A stretch of DNA of 46,837 nt. Origin: Candidatus Binatia bacterium (GTDB taxonomy: Bacteria > Desulfobacterota > Binatia > UBA12015). The notes below the pieces were generated by a model. It searched no databases. It was not told the origin of the DNA and saw only the letters and a list, made by a program, of their open reading frames with translations. Of the stretch, positions 8,611 to 17,702 are shown piece after piece (positions within the stretch are counted from its first letter, which is position 1; each line of letters starts with the position of its first letter). Made by a program: the position numbers and the translations under genes. The stretch lies in assembly GCA_029243485.1 (NCBI GenBank), contig JAQWRY010000025.1:1-46837 (forward strand). Direction: 5' to 3'.

Positions 8611-8655
8611 CCTGTCTGGAAACCCTGCCCGCGGCGTCATGCGGCCTCTCGGCAG

Positions 8656-8899
8656 TATTCGGGTTCAGAGACGGTTGGACCAAACAGTCCGATGAAATAA
8701 GAGACACTCCCGGCCCAAACGGAAGGAGAATCCGATGGGAAAGGGAGAAAGCGCGGAGAAGGTCGTCCGCGATATTCAGGGCAAGACGCGTCGTCGTTTT
8801 TCGGCGGAAGAGAAGATCCGCATCGTCCTCGAAGGACTGCGCGGCGAAGAGAGCATTGCCGCTCTATGCCGCCGAGAGGGGCTGGCCCCGAATCTCTAC
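8656..8899 (+). mobile_element. IS3-like insertion sequence, left end (copy 2, truncated)
   Basis: This copy of the IS end at 1-140 is in opposite orientation, with identity beginning at about 8656 and continuing past 8790 where copy 1 leaves the window. It carries the leader, a strong ribosome binding site (GGAAGGAGAA) and about 55 codons of orfA, and then stops matching the OrfA family. There is no orfB and no right terminus, so this copy is dead. Confidence 0.75.
8735..8899 (+). pseudogene. IS3-family transposase OrfA, truncated
   Basis: The first ~55 codons encode a recognisable OrfA helix-turn-helix: RRRFSAEEKIRIVLEGLRG, then ESIAALCRREGLAPNLY. In full elements LY is followed by a conserved aromatic/Trp segment and a leucine zipper; here it changes to RARLDDEGRKQQKREAVRRA. 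The frame stays open without a stop into the tyrosine recombinase, giving a 480-codon artefactual fusion. I treat the recombinase as starting at its own ATG (9005). Confidence 0.75.
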
Positions 8900-9004
8900 C
8901 GGGCTCGATTGGACGACGAGGGCCGGAAGCAACAAAAGCGGGAGGCCGTGCGGCGTGCACGGGCCCGCGCGAAGAAGGCGACTCGACGCAAGAGGAGCTG
9001 GACG

Positions 9005-10177
9005 ATGCCCAGGAAGAAGAAAGCGCCTAGACGCTCCTACGGAGCCGGCCAGATCGAGCTCCGACCAAGCGGCTACTATGGACGCTACTTCCGACCAGTC
9101 CTGATCGACGGCAAGATCGAGAGCAGACGCCGGGTCGAGCCTCTCGGCACCTTCGACGAGGCCGAAGCGGCCCGAATCCTGGACGAGCGCGTCCGCGCGG
9201 CGCAGCACTCACTGCCGATCTCACGACCCGAGACGGCGACCTTCACCGATGCAATCGACGCGATCCGCCGCGACTACACCCTCCGCGGCCTTCGCTCGTG
9301 GCCAGACGCCGAAAGGCGGATCCGAAAGCACCTCGCGCCGCACTTCGCGAGGCCCCGCGTAGTCGAGATCACCAGCGCCGACGTTGATCGCTACATCGAA
9401 GCCCGCCTCGCAGCTGGAGCCTCGCCTGCCAGCGCGAACCGCGAGACCGCCACGCTCCTCCGCATGTTCAACATCCTGAGCCGCGAGAAGCGCCTCGAGC
9501 CCCGTCACGTCCCGGCGATCCGAAAGCTCCCGGAGCCCGATGCCCGCCAGGGCTTCATCGACTCGGACGAGATCGAACGCATCCTCGCGAAGCTCCCGGA
9601 CTACCTCCGCGGCCCGGTCTCCTTCACCTACGGGAGGGGTGCCCGCATCAGCGCCGAGGTTCTCGCGATGCATTGGACCTGGATCGACCTCGAGGCTGGC
9701 GATTTCGGCCGCGTCACGATCCCGGCCACGGCAGCCAAGAACAAGACCGAGCGGACGATCTACCTCACCTCCGAGCTGCGAGCCGTGATCGACGCCGCTC
9801 GCACCGACCACGACCACCTCTTCCCGGAGTGCCCATTCGTCTTCCAGCGCGCGGGACAGCGGATCCGCTCGATGCGAAACGCCTGGGACAAGGCCTGTCG
9901 TGACGCCGGCCTCCCCGGCAAGCTCCGCCACGACATGCGCCGCAGCCATGCCCGAAACCTCGACCGTGCCGGCGTCCCGCAGTCAGTCGCGCAGAAGATC
10001 CTCGGCCACAAGACCGACTCTGTCTGGCGGCGCTACCGCATCGTCGCCGACGAGGACCTCCAGGACGCCGCGCGCCGGATGTCGCGACCGGATGTGGGTG
10101 TTAATGAGGTACGAACCGTCACCGAGACCGTCACCAAACCGGGATCGGACGCAGGAGACACGCCAACAAAACACTGA
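9005..10177 (+). CDS. Tyrosine recombinase / phage-type integrase
   Basis: This 390-residue site-specific recombinase would cut and rejoin DNA at paired attachment sites through a 3'-phosphotyrosine intermediate. An N-terminal AP2-like/arm region (residues 1-70) leads to a SAM-like core-binding domain (~75-170) and the catalytic domain (~185-360). The catalytic set is visible: R214 in GARISAEVL, a lysine at about 245-247, H309 and R312 in RHDMRR, H335 in ILGHK and nucleophile Y344 in WRRY. The first arginine motif has one extra residue before the glutamate compared with the usual RxxE. The ATG at 9005 has GAGGAG upstream. The gene ends nine bases before tRNA-Ser(TGA) on the same strand, the sort of site these enzymes use. 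The long C-terminal tail (360-390) is unassigned. Confidence 0.9.
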   Translation: MPRKKKAPRRSYGAGQIELRPSGYYGRYFRPVLIDGKIESRRRVEPLGTFDEAEAARILDERVRAAQHSLPISRPETATFTDAIDAIRRDYTLRGLRSWPDAERRIRKHLAPHFARPRVVEITSADVDRYIEARLAAGASPASANRETATLLRMFNILSREKRLEPRHVPAIRKLPEPDARQGFIDSDEIERILAKLPDYLRGPVSFTYGRGARISAEVLAMHWTWIDLEAGDFGRVTIPATAAKNKTERTIYLTSELRAVIDAARTDHDHLFPECPFVFQRAGQRIRSMRNAWDKACRDAGLPGKLRHDMRRSHARNLDRAGVPQSVAQKILGHKTDSVWRRYRIVADEDLQDAARRMSRPDVGVNEVRTVTETVTKPGSDAGDTPTKH

Positions 10178-10186
10178 GATATCTAT

Positions 10187-10275
10187 GGAGGGGTGGTCGA
10201 GTCAGGTCGAAGGCACCGGTCTTGAAAACCGGCAGGGTGTCAAAGCCCTCGTGGGTTCGAATCCCACCCCCTCCG
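10187..10275 (+). tRNA. tRNA-Ser (anticodon TGA)
   Basis: This 89-base class II tRNA has acceptor stem GGAGGGG/CCCCTCC with discriminator G, anticodon stem CCGGT/ACCGG around loop CTTGAAA, a long variable arm (AGGGTGTCAAAGCCCT) and T-arm GGGTTCGAATCCC. It reads UCN serine codons. CCA is not encoded. An eight-T run follows directly (10276-10283). The preceding integrase gene ends nine bases upstream, so the 5' half or flank of this tRNA may be an attachment site. Confidence 0.97.
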
Positions 10276-10282
10276 TTTTTTT

Positions 10283-10609
10283 TCAGCCGCCGGCCGCCGG
10301 GGCGTACCAGATCGGAGACGTCCAGACGCGCCCCTGAATCGTCTTGGGCGGGCGAGCCTCGCAGCATGCCTCAAACCCGTCGGTCACGGTCTCCGGCGCC
10401 GTCGAGCCAACCCTTCGCGATCTGCAGCCGCTGGCCGTATGAACGTGGGTATCCCCGAAGAGCGGGCGACGGAGGGCATCGAACTGGTCGCACGCGGACC
10501 GCTCTCCGCCGCACCGGGGCGACTCGCAAGCGGTCTCGACCTTCGCATCGCGGCACCTCGTCAAGCACACCACCAAGACCACGAACGGGCCGACGAGCCT
10601 GCGCACCAT
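10283..10609 (-). pseudogene. DUF3604 protein collapsed to its two ends
   Basis: The minus-strand frame starts at an ATG (10609) with a lipoprotein-type signal sequence, then reaches ALRRPLFGDTHVHTASG, the conserved metal-binding opening of DUF3604 proteins (PHP-like, normally ~600-700 residues). Within 20 residues the same frame reads PKTIQGRVWTSPIWYAP, the conserved ending of the family. Between them, in another frame (around 10430-10375), is LQIAKGWLDGAGDRDRRV, an internal C-terminal motif of the same family. The gene has thus lost several hundred codons by at least two internal deletions, leaving 108 codons. A product, if made, would be a short lipoprotein without an active site. Confidence 0.78.
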
Positions 10610-11492
10610 GCTGATGTGCTCACCTTCGCCTCGGCCACCTCGCCCCTTCAAGGTTGCCGGGCTATGAGGCCTCTGATCGGACACGAAGGAGCATTTTCGA
10701 ACGAATGTTTGACGCACCCGACTTCTGCCCCCCCCCCGGCCTGCCCGCCGCCGAGACGCGGGCTGATTCACACGAAACCGGTAGTGGCTCCCACGCCCGG
10801 CCGAAATCAGCAGAAGCTCCCGTGCCGGCAGGTGGCCAAGACGAACCATCGAAGGCGCCCCAACAAAACTGCCACGAGAGTGACGAGTAAAGAACACGCC
10901 GAGATTGGGGAACCTCCCTAGCTTCAAGGACACCGCGAAAAGTCCTTTTAGCGTGGGTCCGCCTCGGTTGCGCCCCGCCCCCAGCATCACATGAGCGTGC
11001 GATGGCGCACCCCGGTCGTCGGCCGTAGTCTGGTTTCGATGGCGAATGACTCGCCCTCAAAGCAGGACGCTAACGACCCGTATGCTCTCGACGACCACTC
11101 TCACGGCAGCGCTGCTCGTTCAGGTGAGAGCCGCACAGCAACGATCTTCAACCAGGCCCAAAACGCCTGCGAAACTAACGAGCCACCGCTCGCGGCAAGC
11201 GACTTCACGGTAACCAACACGCCGTCCGACCCCGGGAACGCGGGGTGCGGAAGGCAGAAGGCGGACTGCAACATCCCGAACGACCCGACGGCCTGCGTGG
11301 ACAATGCCATCCAGACCTCGAAGGACCTCGGCAGAGAACAGTTTGCGACCTCCGATCTCGCCTTCTGCCTCAACGTCTGCTGAGAGGCGGCGACACCGGC
11401 TCGTGCGGGCTCCGCAACCAGCGGATGCGGGTGCGCAGCCTGCGAGTCCCCCACCTTTGCGAACCCACGGACCAACCCCTACCGTGGAAGGC
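10610..11492. other. Gene-poor stretch
   Basis: About 880 bases with no gene I can support. A plus frame ending at 11383 (ending ATSDLAFCLNVC) has a few cysteines and near-normal composition at its end. A different frame nearby begins MLSTTTLTAALLVQV like a signal peptide. The two could be parts of one decayed exported protein, but no family is recognisable. Confidence 0.45.
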
Positions 11493-11714
11493 GTGGCATC
11501 TGAAGTAGAGAACGAAGCGCCGGCCGAGGCGGAGCGGCCCGACGACGAACTCCGACTGGGAGACCTCGTGGTGCTCATGGCCGAGCCGGGCCCCTTCACC
11601 GTGGTCGAGTTGGACCCGCCTGTCGTGACCATCGAGTCGCGCTACGGGCAGCGACGCCGGGTAAATGAGGTCACGCTTCGCCGCGTCACGGATGAGCCTC
11701 CTATCAACACCTGA
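11493..11714 (+). CDS. Small SH3/KOW-like domain protein
   Basis: This predicted product of about 73 residues has an acidic N-terminal tail (EVENEAPAEAERPDDE) followed by a compact beta domain: LRLGDLVVLMAEPGPFTVVE, then TIESRYGQRRRVNEVTLRRV. The 'GDLVVL...GPFTVVEL' pattern resembles small SH3-like proteins of the YodC/DUF2158 kind, whose role is not established. No ATG fits; GTG codons at 11484 and 11493 are the plausible starts, with GGAAGG between them, so the start is uncertain. The gene is convergent with the beta-helix gene. Confidence 0.5.
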   Translation: MASEVENEAPAEAERPDDELRLGDLVVLMAEPGPFTVVELDPPVVTIESRYGQRRRVNEVTLRRVTDEPPINT

Positions 11715-11723
11715 GCGCTCCAC

Positions 11724-11776
11724 CCCGGGCAACCCCCGGGCCCGCACGAGCGGCTTCTAGAAGCTTGTCCTAGAAG
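11724..11776. other. Two hairpins between convergent gene ends
   Basis: CCCGGG at 11724-11729 can pair with CCCGGG at 11735-11740. CTTCTAG (11754-11760) can pair with CTAGAAG (11770-11776), the latter spanning the stop codon of the beta-helix gene. Neither has a T-run, so these are terminator-like structures at best. Confidence 0.3.
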
Positions 11777-13824
11777 TTGCCGCCGCCGGCGCCGAACGAG
11801 AAGGTCGCGCCGTCTGAGCGGTTGCCCTGATCGTCGACGTTCCCGGCCGCGATCGAGAACTCGTGGTCCACGTTGTCCGCGGCGACATTCGTGTCGAAGT
11901 TGTTGCCGCCGACTGTGATGTCGAAACCCATCCCAAAGTTGTCGTTCGAGGTGTTCGACTTGAAGTCGAAGGTATCCTCGTCGACCTGGAACCCGTCCAT
12001 CAGGTTCGCCTCGGCATCGTTCGACTCCACGTTGCTGTCAAAGCCCATGAACAAGAAGCCGTGGCCGAGGTTGCCCTGGTCTGTCAGCGAACCGGCACCG
12101 TTGTTGTTAATATCGTTCCCGATACCGCTGATCACGTAGCCGTGGCCGGCGTTCTCGTCGCTTCGGTTCGTGGTGATGTTGTTGCCATCGCCGGAGACGA
12201 CGATCCCGTTTCCGTCGTTTAGCTTCACCGAGTTGGACTCGACCTTCGAACCCGCCGACGCGATCTGCATGCCGTCGCCACTGTTGAAGCGAACGTCGCT
12301 GTCCTCGATGAGATGCGGGCCGCCTTCCGCAAGGATGCCAACGAGGTTGCCCTCGACTTCGCAGCGGTTCACGCGAACGATCTGACCGTCCCCGTCGCCA
12401 TCCGAACCGAGGATGTGAATCCCGATGCTCGGGAACGGCTCGGAGCGCAGCGCGCGGCAGTCGTTCAAGGTGCTATCATCACCCGACATCTCGAAGCCGA
12501 TCGCATTTCGATCCGCCTTCACGTTTGCGACGACGACGTTCGCGCTGGTTGTGCGAACGCCCGCCTCGCGGTTCCTGCGGATGGTGAGATCCTCCACGCG
12601 CAGGCCGTCGTTACTACCGGAGTCACCGATGCCCACCGCGTAACGCTGGATCGCGCGGAACCGGGTGATCGTCACATTGGTCGCACCGTGCGCGAGGAGA
12701 ATACCCGTGCCAGTCCGGTTCGAACTCCTCGAGGGTCCCGTTAGATCGTAGTCGCCACGCGCATCGATCGTCACATCCGAAGCCGACACGATCAGCCCGA
12801 TCGAGCCGAGGCCGGCCGGGCTACAGTCGAGCTTCGCGTCGAGCCGCACCTCGTCGTCGGAGCCGAAGAAGGCCGCGTCGAGGGTCTGCCCGCAGTCGAC
12901 GGTCGTCGCGGTGAGACTCGGGTAGAGCGTCGCCGCGGCAGGCTCCGTCGGGCCACCAACGCTGCCGCCACCGGCGCTCTCGCTGCATTCCGAGAAGAAG
13001 ATGCCGTTCGTGACGTTTACGCTCTCCTCGTAGAGCCGATCCGTGAGGTCGCCCGCAAGGCCGCCGACGGTATTCCTGCCAGCGGGACAGCCGATCTCGG
13101 TCAGCAGGTCCGAGTGGAGGGTGGGATCATCGTCGTCCTCTTCGTCGTTACACTTCGCCAGCAGACCATCGTTTAGGTCGTCGAGTACGAGCGCTAAGCA
13201 GTCAATCACCTTGGGGTCGTTCGGAAGACCGGTGATCTCGTCGATACACGGCTCTTCACCGCTCTTTCGCTGCGCATTCAGCTCACACTTGACGACGCAC
13301 TTGGAAAGATCATCCGCCCCGTCTTCCACGAGCCGAGCCAGCTTCGCGGCACAGTCCTCGGCTTTGCCCGAAATCGCACCGAGCGGGCGCGGGCAGCCTG
13401 CGTACGACGTCGAGTACAGGTTGGCGTCGAGCGCGCGCATGCGAGCCGTCGTCCCCAGCGCATCGTTCAACACGAACTCCTTTAGAGTCGTGTCTTCCCG
13501 CTGGCCGTGCGGACAGATCGCACGCAGCGCGGCGTCGTTGCACTTCTTCACTTCGCGGCGCAGCTTGTCGGCGGCCTTGTCGAGGTCGTCGAGGACATCC
13601 TCGTCGGTTGCGCAGTCCATGCGCTCGTCGTCCTTCAGGCTGTCCACCTGACAGTCACTCATCACCTCGGCGGCGTCGCCGACGTAACGCTTGAAGGCCT
13701 TCCCGGCCCGCTTCGAACAGATCTGGAGGGCAACGGCTGACTGCGCCGACACGATCGCGGGGACGAGCAGCCACGCCGCTGCGAGCGCGCAGAGAACCAG
13801 GCTGCTTTTGAGACGAATGGACAC
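11770..13824 (-). CDS. Secreted Cys-rich protein with right-handed beta-helix domain
   Basis: This protein has ~684 residues. The GTG at 13824, preceded by AGGAG, begins a clean signal peptide (SIRLKSSLVLCALAAAWLLV, then PAIVSAQ); a longer upstream open frame would bury it. Residues ~25-300 are an acidic, cysteine-rich helical region (CQVDSLKDDERMDCATDED, CVVKCELNAQRKSGEEPC) whose cysteines could form disulfides. From ~residue 330 on are repeated short turns rich in Asn/Asp/Gly (NVVVANVKADRNAIGF, NGIVVSGDGNNITTNRSDEN, NDGNGI...), the ladder pattern of parallel beta-helix, NosD/pectate-lyase-like folds. It is probably an extracellular adhesin or polysaccharide-interacting protein; no catalytic set can be named. 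Confidence 0.85.
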   Translation of the reverse strand: MSIRLKSSLVLCALAAAWLLVPAIVSAQSAVALQICSKRAGKAFKRYVGDAAEVMSDCQVDSLKDDERMDCATDEDVLDDLDKAADKLRREVKKCNDAALRAICPHGQREDTTLKEFVLNDALGTTARMRALDANLYSTSYAGCPRPLGAISGKAEDCAAKLARLVEDGADDLSKCVVKCELNAQRKSGEEPCIDEITGLPNDPKVIDCLALVLDDLNDGLLAKCNDEEDDDDPTLHSDLLTEIGCPAGRNTVGGLAGDLTDRLYEESVNVTNGIFFSECSESAGGGSVGGPTEPAAATLYPSLTATTVDCGQTLDAAFFGSDDEVRLDAKLDCSPAGLGSIGLIVSASDVTIDARGDYDLTGPSRSSNRTGTGILLAHGATNVTITRFRAIQRYAVGIGDSGSNDGLRVEDLTIRRNREAGVRTTSANVVVANVKADRNAIGFEMSGDDSTLNDCRALRSEPFPSIGIHILGSDGDGDGQIVRVNRCEVEGNLVGILAEGGPHLIEDSDVRFNSGDGMQIASAGSKVESNSVKLNDGNGIVVSGDGNNITTNRSDENAGHGYVISGIGNDINNNGAGSLTDQGNLGHGFLFMGFDSNVESNDAEANLMDGFQVDEDTFDFKSNTSNDNFGMGFDITVGGNNFDTNVAADNVDHEFSIAAGNVDDQGNRSDGATFSFGAGGGNF

Positions 13825-14040
13825 GCGAGTAAGACTCCTGTTTTTCGTACTCGCAGCATCGAGAAGGATCAGGGGCCGTGGGGAGGCCGAGGGGTCGGAT
13901 GCGGTCCGCTGCGCTGGCCGATGATTACGCAAGCGACGTGCCACGAACAAGGCGGAAAGTGCAGAAAAATCAGGGCCTTTCTCCCGCCGAAGCCTTGCAG
14001 TTGCGCACGATCTTGCGAATCACGTGTACGCGACCACGCA

Positions 14041-16152
14041 TCAGCGTGGGAAGGCGGCTGCCACGCCTCCGTCGACAGGCAGGGTCGCGCCCGTGGTCGG
14101 AGTCTGATTCGAGGCAAAAAAGACTACAGCGCGGCCTACATGGGCTCCAGAGATTATCGCGTGAAGTAGGTTCCGCTTCCGGTAGTGCTCCTGGAGCTCG
14201 TCCGCTTCGATGCCTTTCGAGGCAGCGCGGTCAGCGCCGATCTCGTTCCACAATCCAGAACGTGTCTCACCCTCTGAGAATACTGCGTCAGCATTGATCA
14301 TGTTGACCCGGATACCGGCCGGAGCGAGCTCGATGGCGGCGACCTTGCCGAGTTGGTGGCCCGCGGCCTTGGAAGCGCTGTAGGCGCCGAAATCCGCCCC
14401 CGGCCCGAACACGTTCTTCGAGGCCTGCACGATGATGTTGCCGCCGGTCCCCTGCGCGCGAAGCACCCGAGCGCCCGACTGCATCGTGTGAAAGTAGCCC
14501 CCGAGGTTCACGTCGATCACTTTGTCAAAGCGCTTGGGGTCGGTGTCCACCAAGGACCCTACGTGCGCGATTCCGGCGTTCGGCACGACGATGTCCACGC
14601 CGCCGAACTGCCGGCTCGCCTGGTCGAACGCCGCCTCCACCGACGCCGGGTCCGTGACGTCCATCTTGACCGTCGAGCAGCCTGCACTCCCCGCGATCTC
14701 GGCGACGCGTGCGTGCGCCTTCTCGAGCCCCGCTTCGTCGATGTCGGCGAGGACCACGTGCGCTCCTTCACGCGCGAGCTCGAGACACACCCCGATGCCG
14801 ATGGCTCCGGCCGCGCCGGTCACGAGAGCCACCTGACGTGACAGCGACTTCTCGACCGCCTTGCCGAGCTTCGCCTGCTCGAGGCTCCAGTACTCCATGT
14901 CGAAGAGATGGCCGTCGTCGAGCGCTTCGTAGCTCCCGGTGCGCTCGGCCTGCGATTTGATGCGCAGCGTGTGCTCCGTCAGATCCCCTGCGATGCGCGC
15001 GTCCTTTGCGGATTTCCCCGAACAGAACACACCGATGCCGGGCAGGAGCACGACGCGCGGGTCGGCGTCGAGCTTCGTGCGTTCGATCTTCTTCGCAGCG
15101 ACCTGCGCGTCGAAATACGCATCGTAGCGCGCGCGGAACGCGTCGATCGCGGCGCGCAGCTGGTCGCGGATCGAGTCGTCGTCCCCGGAGAGATTCAGAT
15201 CCGGCACGAATACCGGCGTCGCCTTGGTTCGAATGACATGGTCCGGTGTAAGCGGTCCACGTTCCGCGAGTGCTGCTGCGGTTGGCTCCGCGAGCAACGC
15301 CAGAAGGTCGTTCGAGACGCGGTAGTCGAGCACCATCCGTCGATACGGCTGATTCGCCCCGGGCGTTGCGGTCGCGAGAAGGCCCCGGAGAATGGGGGCC
15401 ACGCGCGACGCACGGGCCTGCGCCTCTTGGGCAGACGCGACCGAACTGCCGACCGAAATCGGCTTCGCCTTCAACGCGAGGAACTTTTCGGCGCGATCGA
15501 CGACTTCGATCGTCCGCTCGTAACTCGTGCGCGCGTCGCCGGCGAACGTGAACAAGCCGTGCTTCAGGAGGACCATGCCCTCGGCCTCGGGCTGCTTCTC
15601 GAACATCTCGGCCGCGAGTTTCGCGAGGTCGAATCCGGGCATCACGTACGGGACCAGCACCAGCTTGTCGCCCAACGCCTCAAGTACGAGATCGGCGCCG
15701 CCCGGCTGATTGGTCAGCGCGAGGATGGCATCCGCATGCGTGTGATCGATGAACGTGTGCGGAAGGAACGCGTGCAGCAGCGTCTCCACGGACGGGTTCG
15801 GCGACTTCGAATCGAAGAGTCGGATGCGCTGCTGATTCACCATCTCCTCGTCGGAAAGGCCGGGCAGCGATCGCAGGGCACGCAGAGGCTCGAGGGCCAG
15901 GGCGGGTAGTCCCGGAGGCTCGATTGAATCGAGGTCCCAGCCGCTCCCCTTCACACACAGAGCGTCTACCTTCTCGCCTAGGACCGTCTCCTTCACGATC
16001 TTCACCGACGTATTGCCGCCCCCGTGCATCACGAGGTCCGGGTCCTGGCCGATCAGCCGAGAGGTGTAGACCCGCAGCGCGAGGGGCTCTCCCCACTGCG
16101 CATAGCGATCTCGATATTCCTGGGCTTCGGTGTCTGACCAGCGGCTCTGCAT
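14041..16152 (-). CDS. Bifunctional class II aldolase / short-chain dehydrogenase
   Basis: This 703-residue two-domain enzyme is of the rhamnulose-1-phosphate aldolase/alcohol dehydrogenase (RhaD/YuxG) type. Residues 1-~420 are a class II aldolase domain with the phosphate-binding loop HGGGNTSVK and the metal-binding HTHAD. Residues ~430-703 are a Rossmann-fold SDR with TGAAGAIGIG for NAD(P), PNAGIAH, and the YSASK catalytic tyrosine/lysine with a serine 12 residues before. Together they would cleave a sugar-1-phosphate to dihydroxyacetone phosphate and an aldehyde such as lactaldehyde, then oxidise or reduce the aldehyde. The exact sugar is not readable. The ATG at 16152 has AGGAG nine bases upstream. 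It follows der by 71 bases but its role is unrelated, and no kinase or isomerase partner is in view. Confidence 0.92.
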   Translation of the reverse strand: MQSRWSDTEAQEYRDRYAQWGEPLALRVYTSRLIGQDPDLVMHGGGNTSVKIVKETVLGEKVDALCVKGSGWDLDSIEPPGLPALALEPLRALRSLPGLSDEEMVNQQRIRLFDSKSPNPSVETLLHAFLPHTFIDHTHADAILALTNQPGGADLVLEALGDKLVLVPYVMPGFDLAKLAAEMFEKQPEAEGMVLLKHGLFTFAGDARTSYERTIEVVDRAEKFLALKAKPISVGSSVASAQEAQARASRVAPILRGLLATATPGANQPYRRMVLDYRVSNDLLALLAEPTAAALAERGPLTPDHVIRTKATPVFVPDLNLSGDDDSIRDQLRAAIDAFRARYDAYFDAQVAAKKIERTKLDADPRVVLLPGIGVFCSGKSAKDARIAGDLTEHTLRIKSQAERTGSYEALDDGHLFDMEYWSLEQAKLGKAVEKSLSRQVALVTGAAGAIGIGVCLELAREGAHVVLADIDEAGLEKAHARVAEIAGSAGCSTVKMDVTDPASVEAAFDQASRQFGGVDIVVPNAGIAHVGSLVDTDPKRFDKVIDVNLGGYFHTMQSGARVLRAQGTGGNIIVQASKNVFGPGADFGAYSASKAAGHQLGKVAAIELAPAGIRVNMINADAVFSEGETRSGLWNEIGADRAASKGIEADELQEHYRKRNLLHAIISGAHVGRAVVFFASNQTPTTGATLPVDGGVAAAFPR

Positions 16153-16223
16153 GGAAACTCTCCTGGATGTTCTCTTGAGATGCTGATGGACTGTCGGCGG
16201 TCACGCGCCCCGCCGTGAGCGCC

Positions 16224-17702
16224 CTACCGGCGCCCCTTCTTGCGGGGCTCCCGCCTGCGCTGCTTGCTGCGCGGCTCCGGGGTGGTCGGCGCCTGCCGAT
16301 CGTTCTTGGCAGCGACCCGGATGCGAATGCGAAGCGGCACCCCGATTAGCTCGAACTCCTCGCGCAGGATGTGTCGCAGGTAACGCTGATAGCTCTCGGC
16401 GAGTTCGCCGCCACGGTTCAGGAAGAGGGCCATCTCCTGGGGCGCTCGCCGGATCTGGGCCGAGTAACGCACCTTCACCGACTTGTTCCGCACGAGCGCC
16501 GGGGGCTGGTTCTCGACGGCCCGGTGCACCAACTCGTTCAGGCGGGGCGTCGGGATCTTGCGGCGATACCCCTTCACGACCATGTCGAGTGCCTGGTAGA
16601 GCGTGCGCATCCCGGTCCCCTCGAGCGCACTGATGCGCACGAGCGGCAGCGGTGGCCACTGAGGAAGACGGGCCGCGATCTGGTCGTGGCATTGTTGCGC
16701 AGCGAGCTGCGGCGCGAGATCGACCTTGTTCACGGCGATCACGAGGCCACGGCCACGTCTCCAAGCGAGGTCGGCCAACCGCATGTCCTGGTCGGTCACG
16801 CCGACCGTCGCGTCGATCACGAGGACGGCGACTTCCGTCCGCGCGAGCGCGCTCAGCGACGAAGACGCGGCAAAGCCCTCGATGTCCTCGACGATCCGGC
16901 TCGGCCGCCGGAGTCCGGCAGTGTCCACGACCAGGTACGTCTCTCCACCGTGCTCGATCTCGACGTCCAGGGCATCGCGCGTAGTCCCGGGCTTCGGGTC
17001 GACAATGGCGCGATCGTAGCCCACCAGCCGATTCAACAACGACGACTTACCCGCGTTCGGCCGACCGATGAGCGCGACGCGCGGGGGCCCCGTCGGCTCG
17101 GGGTGCTCGGGCTCTTCGGCCCCCTCCAACTCGTCGTCGAATCCCGGCTCGGGTTCCGGCTCGGGCTCCGGTGGCGTGAACGGCGAAACCTGAGCGCCAA
17201 CCGCCGCCACGCACTCCCAGAGTTCCCCCAGGCCACGGCCGTGCGCGGCAGAGACTCCGACAATCTCGTCGGCCCCGAGAGCGGCGAACTCCGCCAGGCG
17301 ACTCTCGTGCTTTACCTGGTCGATCTTGTTCACGGCGTAGATCACCGGCTTGCCCAGCGTCCGCAGACGCCGCGAGACGGCCTCATCCGCGGCCGAGAGC
17401 CCGCCCTGCCCGTCGAGCAGATGGACGATCACGTCCGCATCCGCGAGGACGACGTAGGTGCGGTTGTGGATGCGCTCTCCGAGGCTGCCGCTCAGCGGGG
17501 CCTCTTCGATACCGCCGGTATCGATGAGCTCGATCCGCCGACCGTCGCGTTCTATCTCGGCGCGGTTCTCGTCCCGCGTGACGCCGGGCGTATCGTGAAC
17601 GATCGCCTTGCGACGTTTCAACAAGCGATTGAAGAGCGTCGACTTGCCCGCGTTCGGTCGGCCGGTGATCGCGACGATCAGCGGCCGTGCTTCGGTCGTC
17701 AT
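16224..17702 (-). CDS. der: Ribosome assembly GTPase Der (EngA)
   Basis: Der is an essential tandem GTPase that acts in assembly of the large ribosomal subunit. Two G domains are seen: G1 GRPNAGKST with DTGG and NKID in the first (residues ~10-165), and GRPNAGKSS with DTAG and NKVD in the second (~215-385), then a KH-like C-terminal domain. The linker between the G domains is unusually acidic with a proline-glutamate repeat ([20 protein letters not shown]). The C-terminus is a basic tail ([13 protein letters not shown]). The ATG at 17702 overlaps the era stop as ATGA, indicating translational coupling; an upstream frame extension is not needed. It is the last gene of the long minus-strand operon. 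Confidence 0.96.
   Translation of the reverse strand: MTTEARPLIVAITGRPNAGKSTLFNRLLKRRKAIVHDTPGVTRDENRAEIERDGRRIELIDTGGIEEAPLSGSLGERIHNRTYVVLADADVIVHLLDGQGGLSAADEAVSRRLRTLGKPVIYAVNKIDQVKHESRLAEFAALGADEIVGVSAAHGRGLGELWECVAAVGAQVSPFTPPEPEPEPEPGFDDELEGAEEPEHPEPTGPPRVALIGRPNAGKSSLLNRLVGYDRAIVDPKPGTTRDALDVEIEHGGETYLVVDTAGLRRPSRIVEDIEGFAASSSLSALARTEVAVLVIDATVGVTDQDMRLADLAWRRGRGLVIAVNKVDLAPQLAAQQCHDQIAARLPQWPPLPLVRISALEGTGMRTLYQALDMVVKGYRRKIPTPRLNELVHRAVENQPPALVRNKSVKVRYSAQIRRAPQEMALFLNRGGELAESYQRYLRHILREEFELIGVPLRIRIRVAAKNDRQAPTTPEPRSKQRRREPRKKGRR

Noticed and set aside
8735-10177. A genuine transposase-integrase fusion protein
   Set aside because: The OrfA similarity ends after ~55 codons and the integrase has its own ATG (9005) with a good ribosome binding site, so the single open frame is more likely accidental. 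I kept the possibility as a finding, not as the annotation.
10991-11383. 130-codon plus frame ending ATSDLAFCLNVC
   Set aside because: No family, no signal at its start, and arginine/serine-rich first half. Possibly the end of a decayed exported protein, so it is described in the gap entry only.
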